Shown here piece after piece: positions 47,052 to 60,398 of a stretch of 64,000 nt of DNA (the first letter of the stretch is position 1; each line of letters starts with the position of its first letter). The notes beneath the pieces are model-generated. The model saw nothing but the letters and a program-made list of their open reading frames with translations, was not told the origin of the DNA and did no database searches. Both the position numbers and the translations under genes were made by a program. Origin of the DNA: Larix kaempferi (lineage: Eukaryota > Streptophyta > Pinopsida > Pinales > Pinaceae); assembly GCA_027924585.1 (NCBI GenBank), contig BSBM01000001.1, positions 55,446,501-55,510,500 of the forward strand. The letters run 5' to 3'.

Positions 47052-47656
47052 TGTTGATGTATATGTAACTTTGGAATGTATTTCATCTATGTATTTCATA
47101 TATATTTATTGTACCCTTATAAAAGATGTGTTATTCCTCTATAAGGAAGTGTCGTCATGTGGATTGACAAGTGTGACAAGTGTGTGTACTTGCCGATGGG
47201 TTATTAGACCACCATGTGTGGGGTCGGCCCTAAAATATATATTATATTGTGGATGTATCTAGATAGACAAGTCGGCCCCATAGTGTATCTGGGAAAACAG
47301 GTTAAGTATAAATAGAGATCGGGATATCTCTTTTTGGATCATTCGAAAAGACACACTTCTCTCACTTAGAAAGTGGCACACTAGTGAGGAGGAGGATCAT
47401 CTGCTCTAGGAGACTATCTCAAGTGTATTTTGGTCGTACTTTGGTTGAGCCATTGCTCTCTCTATCTCTGAGGAAGTTGTGGGGTTTTTCACCTTAGGGT
47501 TTTCCCCATGGAAACTCTGTGTCTCTTGTCTCTCATGCTTTTGATTCTTGTGATGCTTGTCATGCTTATTGTGATTGTTATGCATTGATATACTGTATGT
47601 GTCATTCTCTCAGTAAAGGTCCAAGAGTATTGTGAATCAATGCTCAAAATTTAACA
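47052..47656 (+). repeat. Copia copy 2 3' LTR
   Basis: 605 bp, followed by the TATAT target duplication. It contains the segment missing from the 5' LTR (TACTTGCCGATGGGTTATT and following). Its TATA-proximal hairpin has two mismatches and a GGGA loop (47,311-47,334). Confidence 0.94.
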
Positions 47657-48930
47657 TATATGACATGTCAGGGCTAAAAATAGCCTCCAATATGGCACAA
47701 AAGGGGATTTATGGCAGCCAAGATCCCCCCCCATTCGAATTGATGGAAGAGGAAGGCTAGAAAGTGTTGGACAAGTGGCATTCATGGAAATCTCTCCCTA
47801 AATCGAGTTGGGAGAAGGATATTGGAGGGAATTCAAGATATGGAAGACTTTGGAGCTTAATAAACAATGACAAGAAAGAATAAGATCAGATTTTGATCAT
47901 TTCTCATTGGGCACATTTGAAGAGCTTAGCTTGTCCTTGCACGGTGGATATTCATCCTCCCTACCTTAGAACCAATTTCGATTGTGCAAAATTCCCATCC
48001 AAGTTAGTTAATGGAGAGGCCATTCATACCTATCAACATAGATTCATGGATATGTTTTGATGTAGGTTCAACCCCCATCTTATTTCGAGTTGATCTTCTC
48101 TCATTCCTCTCTATTCTCATTCTACTATCTTTCTCTCAATGTCATGTAAAAGTGCAAGGGTGCACTCCTTGTTGCATATAGTTAATGGACGATTTATATT
48201 TTGAACTTATGAACATGCTAGTTTCTAAATAATCTGTAATATACATATCATGATATCCACAACTCTAAATACCATGTACTTCATGTGATATTTCCAATCA
48301 AAATTGAGATTCGAGCCATTTTCCTCATAGCAATTTCATGGTGATTTTGGGATGATGTTGTACTTGTTTTATATCAGATATTTATGAGATTTTTTTACAT
48401 CTTATGAACTGAATATGAAGTTAAATTTATTTCCCAAATAATTTTTTCAGACCCCTGAATTGTTACTCTAGTTTGTGACCAAATTCGAGGCTTCTTGTTT
48501 ACCATTTTCACCCCAAATTTTATACTCTAGAAGTTGTTATTATTTGGGAGACCTATTCAACCCTAAAAAATGATATAAGGATGCACATATGTTTTCATTT
48601 ATGTCCTATAATAGATCCAAGTATCATATTAAGAATTAGTTAAGTACATATAGTGTTTGGAAGGGAAATTAGTGGCAGACCTATGGGGGATTTCCATTAA
48701 TCCAATTGACTTATTTTGTCCCAAAACTTCTCTCCTTGCAAATTGAAGACCATGGATGGGTATATAAGGTGTTTGGGTGTCTGATAAATGTATTAATGTG
48801 TCATATGTTCTATCAATACCTTCCTTCCCAGATTCGAAATCATTTCGAGGTGTTTGGAACTATTTGTACACTACATTACTAGAGTCGAAATAAGGTGAAT
48901 TTGAGAACTTTTCTTTGAAGGGATACTACA

Positions 48931-51117
48931 AACAAGTAAGGAGTGAGTGAAATATTGATGTTGTGTTTGGGTGAATAAGGAAGGAATCCATATAGTTAAT
49001 CAAGTGATTGGGGTGATGGATGGGCATTGTGTTGAAGCATTGACTAGGAAATTACCACGGTAGGACACATGTGTAGGGACAAAAATGTTTTAGTGTAATG
49101 CATGAGTGCATTGAGTGAATGCACTTTAAAATATTTTGTAAATATTGTGGTTATGCATGAATATGTGTGGGTACATATGTTAACATGCATTGTGTGAATG
49201 CATGGTTGTGATATATATTTCATTTCAATTCACTACTAGATTAAATTATAGAATCATTGGCAACTCTGAGACCATTTGATGAGTTGCTATGGATGTAGGG
49301 AAATAATTGAATGAAGAAGGTTTTTAGAAAAATATATAGGAAACCTGGGTGAGTTTTTTATACCGATGTTTTGGACTACCTTAACGTGAGTCCATCTTCA
49401 GGGTGATCGCTCAATATAAGGATTGGGATGAGGATTGTTATGAGATCAAACATATATAAATACAAAACCGAGATTAAAGACGATGAGGTCAGCTCACTTC
49501 TTTTCAAGTGTTACTACCCATTGGATGCTTTTTGGTGAGAATTTTGTTTGATATGATATATTACAGGCTTCCATGCGTTACTTAATTTCCAACTTTCATC
49601 TTAGTTTAATGTGTTTCTTCTTAATTCGATCTCTAGTGCCTCTCTTATTTTCCTCTTATGGTATTTATCTTCTTTTGAAAGTAATGTGTCCCTTTCAATG
49701 CAGACTTGATGAGCGATGTTATGTGAGTGCTTGATAAGAGCTCATTTAGATACTCGATTATGAGCTATGTCAGCGGAATTGTCTTTTAGACGAATATGTA
49801 GAGAGCACCCAGTTTCAAAAAGGTTGTCATGTTTGCTGGCCTATTGGAATGCTCTGTTGGGAGGATAGAGTTGCATGAAAGGACATGATTGTGCAATCAT
49901 GAGTATTGCAACTTTTATTTGATTACATAGATAATTTGATTGTACCTCGCAATTTTATTGTGATAAAATGCATATAAAGTAAATGTATTTTCATTTCCTT
50001 TGAGATATTAAACGCTGATAGTGTTTGAATTATTGAGTGTTATAATTCCGGGATCACTTCAATGGCTATTGTAAATTTTACAATGAAAATATTATGTGCA
50101 TGGATAATCAGAAATTGTTTGTCTAATTGGAAATTTTAGATTGCAAGTATAATTGTCTTGGGTATGGAAATGTTTGTAAGTCCATAATAAAGACTGGAAA
50201 CTAGGATGTGCAAAAGACAAACATTATGAGAAGGATCTCAAGGTGAAATTTGAGTTCGATATGAAACAAATTTGAATTTTTCTGATTTAAATTTATGAGA
50301 AGGATCTCATGGTTGCAAAATCTGATTTCTATAGGGAACATATTTGTAAATTTCAGATTTGAAATTTTTTCTAATGATTGTTTGGATGATTTAGAATTGT
50401 GTCAAGAGGGCATGTTGTATGCGGATGTCTAGGTTATGGCAGTAGGTGTAAAAGCATAAGGGACATAGTGCGTCCACTTACAAGATCCAAACAATATGAA
50501 TAAGCCCTCATGAGTGATTTTTTGTTGTTGTTGTTGTAGCAGACAGAATTGTAAATTCAGATTCAAACTCGATTCTTAATGTTATTAACTATTTGGTTGT
50601 TTGTGAATTGTGCTAGGAGGACACATTGCAGGAAGGCCATGTTCTTTGTCTTGCAAGAGACAAACATCATGAGAAATAACTCATGTTTGGGAAATATGGT
50701 TTCTGTATGAAACATATTTGAGAATTTCTAATTGAAATTATTATGATGGCATCTCATGGAAACTATATGTGTGTAATACATGTGAGATGATGGATCTATC
50801 TAGTGGGGACATGGTGGCTACTAAAATATTGCAGGAAAAGGGGGGAATGCTACTATAATGAAACTGGAACCCTATGATATTCCTTGATCACCATGAGCTA
50901 TTCTATGTTAATGGTTTCTAGTGGGATATCCTAGTAGGAAGGACTATGAGTTGGAATTCTTCTTTTGTAAGAAATCCTAGGAAAATAATGGAGCACCCAA
51001 GGGAATCATGGACCATTGAAGGGGATTGTTGAACCTACATGGTGAGTGCCTGCAAGGAAGAGGAAACTTGAATGATTATAAGTTATAGATTCATGTTATG
51101 TGTTAGGTGGTATCAAG
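48931..51117 (+). mobile_element. Element Y internal region, left part (copy B)
   Basis: Counterpart of 3,036-5,220, non-coding, with small indels (for example a TTGTTG run near 50,522 where copy A has a T run). It ends with TCAAG at 51,113-51,117, the X target site. Confidence 0.78.
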
Positions 51118-52834
51118 TGTAATACCCCCATTTTTACCCTTATAATATTTTGGGCTATAATGTAAATATTGTATGCATCTTATGTATGGTACCTAGCGTG
51201 GAGCTCAAGGCCAAGGCCCTGCTAGTGAACACTCGACCTTGAAGACGCAAGTAATGGATATTATGTTGCCCATGTGCTAGAGAACCATGGGAATTGTAAA
51301 TATGCATTTTAATATAAATGCCCACAACTAGATATGAAATACAAGAAGAGATGGGGGAATGATATTTACAAGGAATTGGGAGGGAAAGATTCAAACCCTT
51401 GAGCCAATCAAGTCAAGCCAAGTGTCAATGAGAGAACCCATGAACCCTCAACTACCCATGTTGACTTTTGTGAACAATCATTCATTTCTCCCAAGATTTG
51501 GTTGAGGTAGTTAATGCCTTGGGGAATGGAGACGTATGGCTATCCAAATTCGAGTATGGGCAAGCCACCCTTCCTAGAATTTCGTGTTTGGATTCTTGGG
51601 AAAGAAAAGAGCCACGAAATTTCCCCCAAGCCATTACTCAACCATCAGTTTTTTCTCTCTCGCGTTTTTGGAGCTTGATGGGCATTTCTCTCATGGAGTA
51701 TGATGTAAATTCACTAGTTTTCAAGCTGAGAATCCCATTTTTTGTGATGGCTGGACTGTGGGGAAAGAAGAGAATCCATTGGGAAAATCAATAGATAAGT
51801 TTGATAGCTTGTTGTTTCCATTATTGTTGTAAAAACGTTTTTGAATTTCCATATTTTGTTTCATTTGTGGAAAAATCATTTTTGTGAACCCAGCTGTTAT
51901 CTCCTACCTTAGAAATCGTTTTTGAATGTTTCCATCAATTGTGTGACTGTTTATATGTCAATTTTGGGTGCCAACCTGTCACGGTTTTTCCCAAAATTCG
52001 TTTTGGTTCCTTGCTGCCAGTTAATGAATGTGTGAAGGTTGTTTTTGTCCCTTGAATGCCTATACATGTTTTTTCCTGTCTTTTCCTTCTTTTTCATAGT
52101 TGGGAAGGGCGTTTTTGTGGTGGCTAACAGTGGGGAAGAAGGGAAAACGATTTGGGCATTTTATAGAGGCCGTTTTGGCCCACTGTGGCCTCATACATCT
52201 GTGGGAGAAATCGGTTTTCTTCCCTGGGGTTGATTCCCTTTTCCCACAATCCATTTATGGGTGTGCAATGATTTGGGAAAGACCCATAGACTGTATTTTG
52301 TGAACCCCATTGTTGAAATGTGTGTCCATGCCCAGTTTTCAGTTGTTGTGTGTAAATGAATGTTGGGGTTGAGATGGGCATCCATTGCTTTGGGTTGTTT
52401 TGAGCTTGAGAGTCCCCTTTTCCTTGTAGATATCATGCCCAGCTCGGGGGTGGTCTCTGACTGCTGAAAGAATATAGGCTGGGCAGAGACCTATGGTTGG
52501 GTGGAACGTTGCAGCGACATAACTAGTTGCTTGGGACAGGATTATAGTGAGATAACTATAATTTCTTATGGGTATTTACTTCTGCACTGTTTTATTTAAT
52601 GGATGGTTGTTCTTGTCATGATGGGCGCATGTGAAAGGTGTGTGGATTATAATTTATTGCATTGTGGACATTTGATTTGAATCGCATCTGCACACATATG
52701 CATTTATTTGTAATGCAATTCCTTATATTTATGTGAATCATCATATGTTGAAATGGGCTAAGTTATATAAAAGCCTAGATTTTGTTGAAATCATGTTCCC
52801 TTCCTTGTGTTAATAGATGGGAGGGTATGTGACA
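51118..52834 (+). repeat. X 5' LTR (copy B)
   Basis: 1,717 bp; differs from the copy A 5' LTR at about 10 sites in the first 300 bp. Confidence 0.92.
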
Positions 52835-55800
52835 GATTGGTATCAGAGCTTATGGTTCAACACTATGGCTGTTGGGCCCTTCATAGAAATATAAATCATT
52901 GCATGCATATATATTTAGTATATGGAATTAAAATGCATTAAAGAAACCTGGAGATCTCATGCCTTCTATTTTTTTAGGATGGGAAATCATTCCCATGACT
53001 ATTTTGGGAATTATTTCAAAACTGCTTGCATTGATTTCAACTTATGAAAATGAGGAAGGAGGGAAAAAAATCCCTTTTTAGGTTGAATGCTTGCTTTACA
53101 TTGTTTCTAATGTAGTAGCAATTTGTTTTTGTATTTGTTGTTTGCCTCCATGGAGGAGAGAAAGGAGGCGCAACCCCTTGTTATCTGTATATTATTCTGT
53201 TGTATTTTGACATGAAGAGATGCAACTTATTACATATTTTTATTGTTTTGTTATATGCGAAGTATGATCTCTAATTATGCTTCCTATTGAGCAATGATCA
53301 TCACAGAAAGAAAGGAAAAATTTTAAATTTTTCTAAGTGTTTTTGAAATTTTTCCTAAGGCTGTGGCGGTGAAATTAAGGTTAACTTTGCGACACGGTCG
53401 ACAGTCATAGGATTAGTGGTCAGAGATTTTAACCTTATCTTTTGCGACACAGTCGGCAGAGAAGTTGTTAACTCTGCACCGAAGGGAAGCAGTCAATGGT
53501 CGCAAGGTTAGCGGTCGGAGATTCTAACCTTATCTCTTGCGACACGGTCGGTGGAGAAGTTGGTAATTCTGCGCCAAAAGGAAGAGAAAATCTCAAAAAT
53601 TTCTAATTGTTTTCGAAATTTTGCCTAAGGGTACGGTGGCGGAAGTTACACTAATTTTCTGCGCATGCGCAACAAAGTTAAGATTAACTTTGCTACACGA
53701 CGACGGGAGTTACGCTAACTTTCTGCGACCCAGTGGCAAAGTTATGTTGAATAATTTGCGACACGCATCGGAGAAGTTAAGAATAATTTTGTGACGCGCG
53801 ACGACGAAGTTAAGGATAATTTGTGCGAAGTGGCAGTGAAATTTATGCTGAGTTTGCGATCCATGGCAGCAAAATTAGCATTAAATCTGTGACACGCATG
53901 GCGGAAAAATTAACTATAAGATCCGTGACACTCGCGGCAATTTTAACGTTAAGATCCACACCAAGCGCGACAATTTTAACGTTAATATATGCGACACGGT
54001 CGGAGGAGAGCTCGATAAGTCCGCCAAATGGGGAAAATGCAGCAGCTTTTCACTGAGATTTTTAGATGCCGAAAATGGAAAATTGCCATGAAAGTTATGC
54101 GCCAGATTGCACGAAATCAAAGGAATTAAAAAAAAAAAAAAACAAGGGCGCTGCCCTCGACCCGCTCTGCAGTGGCGCAAGGAAGCCACAAGGGGGCAAG
54201 CCCCCTTGACCCTCATCGTACCCCAGAGACAATCGTTGAAAGTATGAAGTGTAGAAGTAGGAATTGCATAGAAAGTTTGTGGAAATGCATTGCGTAAAAT
54301 AAATGGGAGTAGTAAGGAAACGCTGATGAAAGGAAAATCTCTCACCTTAAACCATTTATGTTTATAACATAATAATTGTATGCTTGGAAAATATCATGAA
54401 TGAATGTTATACACGTGAATACATATATTGAATTTCTACTTTGTGAGAAGATCATAACTAATAATTGCTTGTGTGCATGGTAGAGAGCCCATGAAATTGG
54501 ATCAACTATGATGTGGAAGAGGAAATTCCATGCTACAATGAGGAATTGGAAGGGAGAATTCCTCCACTACCCTCTTGATATTGTATTTATAATTCTGAAG
54601 TGGTCGTGTATATAAATTATGGCATAGGAATGCTGAAATGCAAGATATTAGATAGATAATATGACTATGCACTAGTAGGCATATTAAGAAACATTGCACA
54701 ATGCATGTGAAATGTTTGTGCATATATATATGATATTGCGTATTAGTAAAATAGTGAGGTTTTACATATGCAGTGAGACAGTTAAGATAATTATTGTGAT
54801 TCCTAATAACTAGTTGTGCTCGCATTGGTTGTAGGACCAAAGACAACCGAAGCATAGCTAAGATGAGGATGATATTGTTGCATACGACCAACAACCTTAT
54901 GAAGAAAGGTTTAGAAAAGGACTGTGAAGCCTTGGTAAGAAGCTAACTGATTAGGTAACATGAAGCGATGTTAATAACAACCATGCAGGTAAGGGTTAAT
55001 TGTGCTTAATTTCATGAATGCAGAAAAAGTATTGGGCGACATCCCTTCAACTATGTTTAAACTATGTTGAATTGTTTGAATGTGAGAATGAGTGCCTGAA
55101 TGTGAATATAATCCTACCAAGTATGATCAGGTGTGGGTAAGTGAAGGAAAGGAGCCTTATACCCTATAGTTTCTTAGAAACCTCAATGCATTCATATGAA
55201 ATTATATCCTGTCATTTGTGTATGTTGGTTGTGAGTTTAACAATCCAAGCAAGTGATGACTTATGGTCCTGTTATAGTGTATGCCATATGAGATAGCTAT
55301 GGTTAGGCCATAATATGCTAGAATGCATAGTATTCATGGACTAATGCAAGGTTGTATTGAGGGATTATGCATTTAGTGAGTGCCTATTAAAATATTATTT
55401 AGATGTTGTGAATGTGAGATGCATTGTGTGAATGCATGGATGTGACATATATGTGTCTCAATGCAGTTAGATAGTTGATGAAATGGTGAACTATAGTTAA
55501 TTCTGAGACCATTTCATGAGATACTGTGAATGCATGAGAATGATTGCATGAATAAGATAGTCATGTTGATGGGCTACCAGAGTGCTCTGTGAAGGGTAGA
55601 GTTGCATGAAATGTGAAGTAATGAGCATTTACCATTTATTTAAATTACACAGATAATATACCCATGTCTTGCAATTTTATTATGATAATGATGCATATAT
55701 ATATATATATATATTTCATTGCATTTCAAATGTTAACAGCTGAAGGTGTTTGAATTATTGAGTGTTATAATTATGAGATCACTTCAGTGACTGTTGCAGC

Positions 55801-56605
55801 AATGAAATATTATATGCATAAAGACTTACAAAGTGTTTGGCTTATTGAAGTTTCAAATTTTGGGTAGATTGTTTTGGGCATGGCAATGTGGATAAGTCCA
55901 TGATGAAGATTGGAATCTACCATGTGCAAGAGCCAAACATCATGAGGAAGGAAGACATGTTGCAGGAAGACCATGCGTAATGGCTTGCATAAGCCAAACT
56001 TCATGGGAAAAACCCCATGCTTTGGAAATGGGTTTCGGGTGAAACCCCATTGCATATTTTTAAGGATGGCATCTCCACTGAACTACATGTTGGAAAACCA
56101 TATGAGTGAGATGGCGAAGTTATGCCAAGCAGGCATGTGTGGGTTATGGAATGTGAAAGGATTGGGGTGGCAAACCGAAGGACTATTGACTCAAGGAAGG
56201 GAGCCCCCTTTCTTCGCAATGAAGAAAGGATACATTTGTAAAGCAGATAAGTATTCTGTAACCCTAACTAAGGATATACATATCGGGTTATTAGATTTAA
56301 TATGCAGAGCATGTTTTATTCTTTCATTATTATTTCAGACTACTTGAGTATGATTAGGACCTACATGGTTCACATCGGAAAGGGGTGCACACCTTTGGGG
56401 TGTTGGGTTATGATAGGGTTTTCAATATTGACTACACCCTAAGGGAATGGACGCATTCCTGGTGTTTCAATACTTGATAGTGAATGTTATGAATTATGCT
56501 TCAATTTTAGAGCAGTAATACTGATGAGTTTGCTTATCCATCTTGTGTTTTCAGCTAAAACAGATGCAATTTGGGGCTGCACATAGAAGAAGGATAATGG
56601 AAAGG

Positions 56606-57040
56606 TTGTTGCATGCCTACTAAACCCAATCGGTGCACTGGTTTAGCATTATTTACTTGGATGTTGTGGGTGTTGTGGAGGTATTGTGAAGGATTGTTGC
56701 ATGCCTAATAAACCCATTTGGTGCACTGGTTTGGCATTATTTACTTGGATGTTGTGGGTGTTGTGGAGGTATTGTGAAGGATTGTTGCATGCCTAATAAA
56801 CCCAGTCAGTGCACTGGATTGGCATTATTTAATTGGATGTTGTGAAGGTTGTTTTGAAGGGTTGTTGCATCCCTACTAAACCCATTTGGTGCACTGGTTT
56901 GGCATTATTTACTTGGATGTTGTGGGTGTTGTAGAGGTATTGTGAAGGGTTGTTGCATGCCTAATAAACCCAGTTGGTGCACTAGTTTGGCATTATTTAC
57001 TTGGCTGTTGTGGAGTTATTAGTGAAAGGCTATTATTTGC
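56606..57040 (+). repeat. 88-bp tandem repeat in X (copy B), five units
   Basis: Units start at 56,606, 56,694, 56,782, 56,862 and 56,950. The third unit is 80 bp because of a short deletion. Same array as 10,785-11,225. Confidence 0.9.
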
Positions 57041-58122
57041 CTATGGCTCCGTGGTAGAGCTTTGACCTATAATGGTCGGTGGTGCAGTTTCCTTCCATTG
57101 GTCGATGACCCACATGAATGTGTTGGCTCGGCAATGGAGAGGGCCAACCAGGTATGGGACTGGTTGGGCACCACAAATGCATCGTAAACCCAGTCAGCAT
57201 GAAGGTGTACTAGTTGGGCATTAAAAATCCACCCCACAGGTGATCCAAGGCTTGTAAAGCAGAGAAGGAAACCTATGGAGTAGCAAGGAACTGCCCAATA
57301 CAGTTAAGTATTTGATTTTCATTCAATTTTGTATAATGAAAATTTCATGAACAAGTCTTATGACATCCAGGCTGATACACTGTTGTTTCTTTGTTGGAAA
57401 CTTTGGTCTTTGCAGGAAAGGAAGAAGCCTTGAAGGCATCCTAGGGATGCATTTGGACACGTGACTATCCTAGAAAGCTCAGTATGAGCAGCAATGATAA
57501 GAATGGTGCTAGTGGATATGTGTGGGTGAGTCCTAGCAGCCAAAGGTTCTGTAGAAAAACCATGGGGAGGAGATTCCCTGATGGAGAAAAGCCTGAGACA
57601 GACCTTAGACACTAAGTGTCATAGCCAAGAAAGGGAAAGTCAAGCATTCACATTAAAGTGAAAGAGGCTAAGGAGCATAGAACCACAGTGATGGAGTGGC
57701 TCTGGATTGGAACAAGAATAAGAGGGGGAAACTCTTACTCTTCTCTTTCCTTTTGACTGATGCATTTTAGAAACAAAAAATTGTGAAATGCATGTCATGA
57801 CTGAAAGTCTATTGTGTTTATTTGCTTAAAATAAATTGTGAATGCTGAAAAATCTAATTCCCTGTTAAAGGATGAACATGAATGAGTTCATATGTATGCT
57901 GGGAAAGCATGAAAAGTGTGGAAGTCTCATGAATAAAGCATGGACGTTCCATTTCAATTGGGAAATTAATTGACTAATTTTAATGTTTATGTTATGCTTG
58001 GCCTAACAAAGAATTGCAATAATGAATTTCACAGGTGAGAAATTGAACACAATTGGTTGTAGTCATTACAAAAACAAACAAGTGGTGCTAGCAAGCAAGT
58101 GAGGAAAGCTGTGTGCATTGAC

Positions 58123-58554
58123 ATGGCCGCAGACCAAGGGCTATTGGACTTAGCTGGAAGTCTTCTTCAAACAATTTCCAAGACCCAAGAAAACATTGGA
58201 GACATGCTCAAGCTATAGAAGCAGCAGAATGCGATGAACCACAAGGTTTTGCAGGACTCTATTCGTCTGCAAAAATAGGTAAAAAGTATTCTGGGAGCAA
58301 TCAGTAAGCGAAAGGAAAGTGGACCAATGATGAAACATTCATCCAATCACCCCATCAAGAAACGCCCAAGGCTGGAAGAGAGCAAGAATGCTGACAAAGG
58401 AAAACAGAGGCAGCCATCTCCAATAGAATGTTGCGGATGTGGAGTAAGTGACCTCCTCCATGAATGTCCAGCAAGAGGTATCAAGAAAAGCAAGAGCCAG
58501 CAAGAGCAATGTATAGAGGTTAAAGAACTTCACCTTGACATCTCCAATCAATGA
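58123..58554 (+). pseudogene. gag-like protein remnant with zinc knuckle (X, copy B)
   Basis: From ATG 58,123 the frame matches 12,311-12,742. It has the same TAG after LQK near 58,276 and an extra TAG near 58,217, where copy A has a Gln or Lys codon context. The zinc knuckle has decayed: CCGCGVSDLLHEC has Asp in place of the zinc-binding His. The open part is 58,327-58,554. Non-functional in this copy. Confidence 0.65.
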
Positions 58555-58664
58555 AATGCAGGACATACCTACCACATTTTGTGAATTTTGGACATATATA
58601 AAGCGTGTATGTATTCCCAAGTTATGGAACACCGAGGACGATGTTATTCCAAGGGGGAGGGGAA

Positions 58665-60393
58665 TGTAATACCCCAATTTTTACCCTTATAATATTTTGG
58701 GGTATAATGTAAATATTGTATGCATCTTATGTATGGTACCTATCGTGGAGCTCAAGGCCAAGGCCCTGCAAGTGAACACTCGACCTTGAAGAAGCAAGTG
58801 ATGGACATTATGTTGCCCATGTGCTAGAGAACCATGGGAATTGTAAATATGCATTTTAATATAAATTCCCACAACTAGCTATGCAATGCAACAATAGATG
58901 GGGGAATGATATTTACAAGGAATTGGGAGGGAAAGATTCAAACCCTTGAGCCAATCAAGTCAAGCCAAGTGTCAATGAGAGAACCTATGTACCCTCAACT
59001 ACCCATGTTGACTTTTATGAACAATCATTCATTTCTCCCAAGATTTGGTTGAGGTAGTTAATGCCTTGGGGAATGGAGAGGTATGGATGTCCAAATTCGA
59101 GTATGGGAAAGCCACCCTTCCTAGAATTTTGTGTTTGGCTTCTTGGGCAAGAAAAGAGCCACGAAATTGCCCCCAAGCCATTATTCAACCATCATTTTTT
59201 GCTCTCTCATGTTTTTGGAGCTTGATGGGCATTTCTCTCATGGTGTACGTTGTAAATTCACTAGTTTTCAAGCTGAGAATCTCGTTTTTGTGATGGCTAG
59301 ACTGTGGGGAAAGAAGAGAATCCATTGGGAAGCTCAATAGATAAGTTTGATAGCTTGTTGTTTCCATTATTGTTGTAAAAACGCTTTTGAATTTTCAGAT
59401 TTGGTTTCATTTGTGGAAAAATCATTTTTGTGAACCCAACTGTTATCTCCTACCTCAGAAATCATTTTTGAATGTTTCCATCAATTGTGTTACTGTTTAT
59501 ATGTCAATTTTGGGTGCCAACCTGTCACGGTTTTGCCCAAAATTCGTTTTGGTTCCTTGCTGCCAGTTAATGACTGTGTGAAGGTTTCTTTTGTCCCTTG
59601 AATGCCCATAAATGTTTTTTCCTATGTTTTCCTTCTTTTTCATAGCTGGGAAGGGCATTTTTGTGGTGGCTAACAGTGGGGAAGAAGGAAAAACGATTTG
59701 GGGGTTTTATAGAGGTTGTTTAGGCCAAATGTGGGGTCATACATCTGTGGGAGAAATCGGTTTTCTTCCCTGGGGTTGATTCCCTCTTCCCACAATCCGT
59801 TTTTGGGTGTGCAACGATTTGGGAAAGACCCATAGACCGTATTCTGTGAACCCCATTGTTGAAATGTGTGTCCATGCCCAGTTTTGAGTTGTTGTGTGTA
59901 AATGAATGTTGGGGTTGAGATGGGTATCCATTGCTTTGGGTTGTGCTGAGATTGAGAGTCCCCTTTTCCTTGTAGATATCATGCCTAGCTCGGGGGTGGT
60001 CTCTGACTGCTGAAAGAATATAGGCTGGGCAGAGACCTACGGTTGAGTGGAACGTTGCAGCGACATAGCTAGGCGACATAGCTAGTTGCTTGGGACAGCA
60101 TTACAGTGAGATAAGTATAATTTCTTATGGGCATTTACTTCTGCATTGTTTTAATTAATGGATGGTTTTTATTGTCATGATGGATGCATGTGAATGGTGT
60201 GTGGATTATAATTTATTCCGTTGTGCACATTTGATTTGAATAGCATCTGCACACATATGCATTTATTTGTAATGCAATTCCTTATATTTATGTGAATCAT
60301 CATATGTTGAAATGGGCTAAGTTATATAAAAGCCCAGATTTTGTTGAAATCATGTTCCCTTCCTTGTGTTAATAGATGGGAGGGGATGTGGCA
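58665..60393 (+). repeat. X 3' LTR (copy B)
   Basis: 1,729 bp, slightly longer than the others because of the small tandem duplication CGACATAGCTAG. It is followed by TCAAG. Confidence 0.92.
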
Positions 60394-60398
60394 TCAAG

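Larger units (their letters stand above)
41238..47656 (+). mobile_element. Ty1/copia element copy 2, full-length but RT-deleted
   Basis: Complete element of 6,419 bp with TG...CA ends, LTRs of 571 bp (5') and 605 bp (3'), and target duplication TATAT (41,233-41,237 and 47,657-47,661). The empty site is intact in copy A at about 1,457-1,475. The 5' LTR lacks about 33 bp present in the 3' LTR. gag, protease, integrase and RNase H are recognisable, but the RT core is missing. Between the pol stop and the polypurine tract lies about 1.5 kb of repeat-rich, apparently untranslated sequence. The LTRs differ at about 4% over the first 320 bp (hand count). Confidence 0.95.
40823..48930 (+). repeat. 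Z 3' LTR (copy B), interrupted by copia copy 2
   Basis: LTR pieces 40,823-41,237 and 47,662-48,930 add up to 1,684 bp and match the other Z LTRs. The interruption is the copia element plus its 5-bp target duplication. The downstream flank (AACAAGTAAGG) is the same as in copy A. Confidence 0.92.
51118..60393 (+). mobile_element. Element X, full-length (copy B)
   Basis: LTRs 51,118-52,834 and 58,665-60,393, target duplication TCAAG (51,113-51,117 and 60,394-60,398), primer binding site at 52,838-52,849 and polypurine tract at 58,651-58,664. The content is that of copy A: no pol, the minisatellite cluster at about 53,370-54,010, the GC patch at 54,140-54,225, the 88-bp repeat at 56,606-57,040 and the gag-like frame near the 3' end. 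The 3' LTR end is mutated to GGCA, and it carries a 14-bp tandem duplication around 60,060-60,085. Confidence 0.92.

Noticed and set aside
55973-56347. 124-codon open frame in X copy B
   Set aside because: No recognisable domain. The same frame has a stop in copy A, and amino-acid replacements between copies are spread evenly, with no sign of purifying selection.
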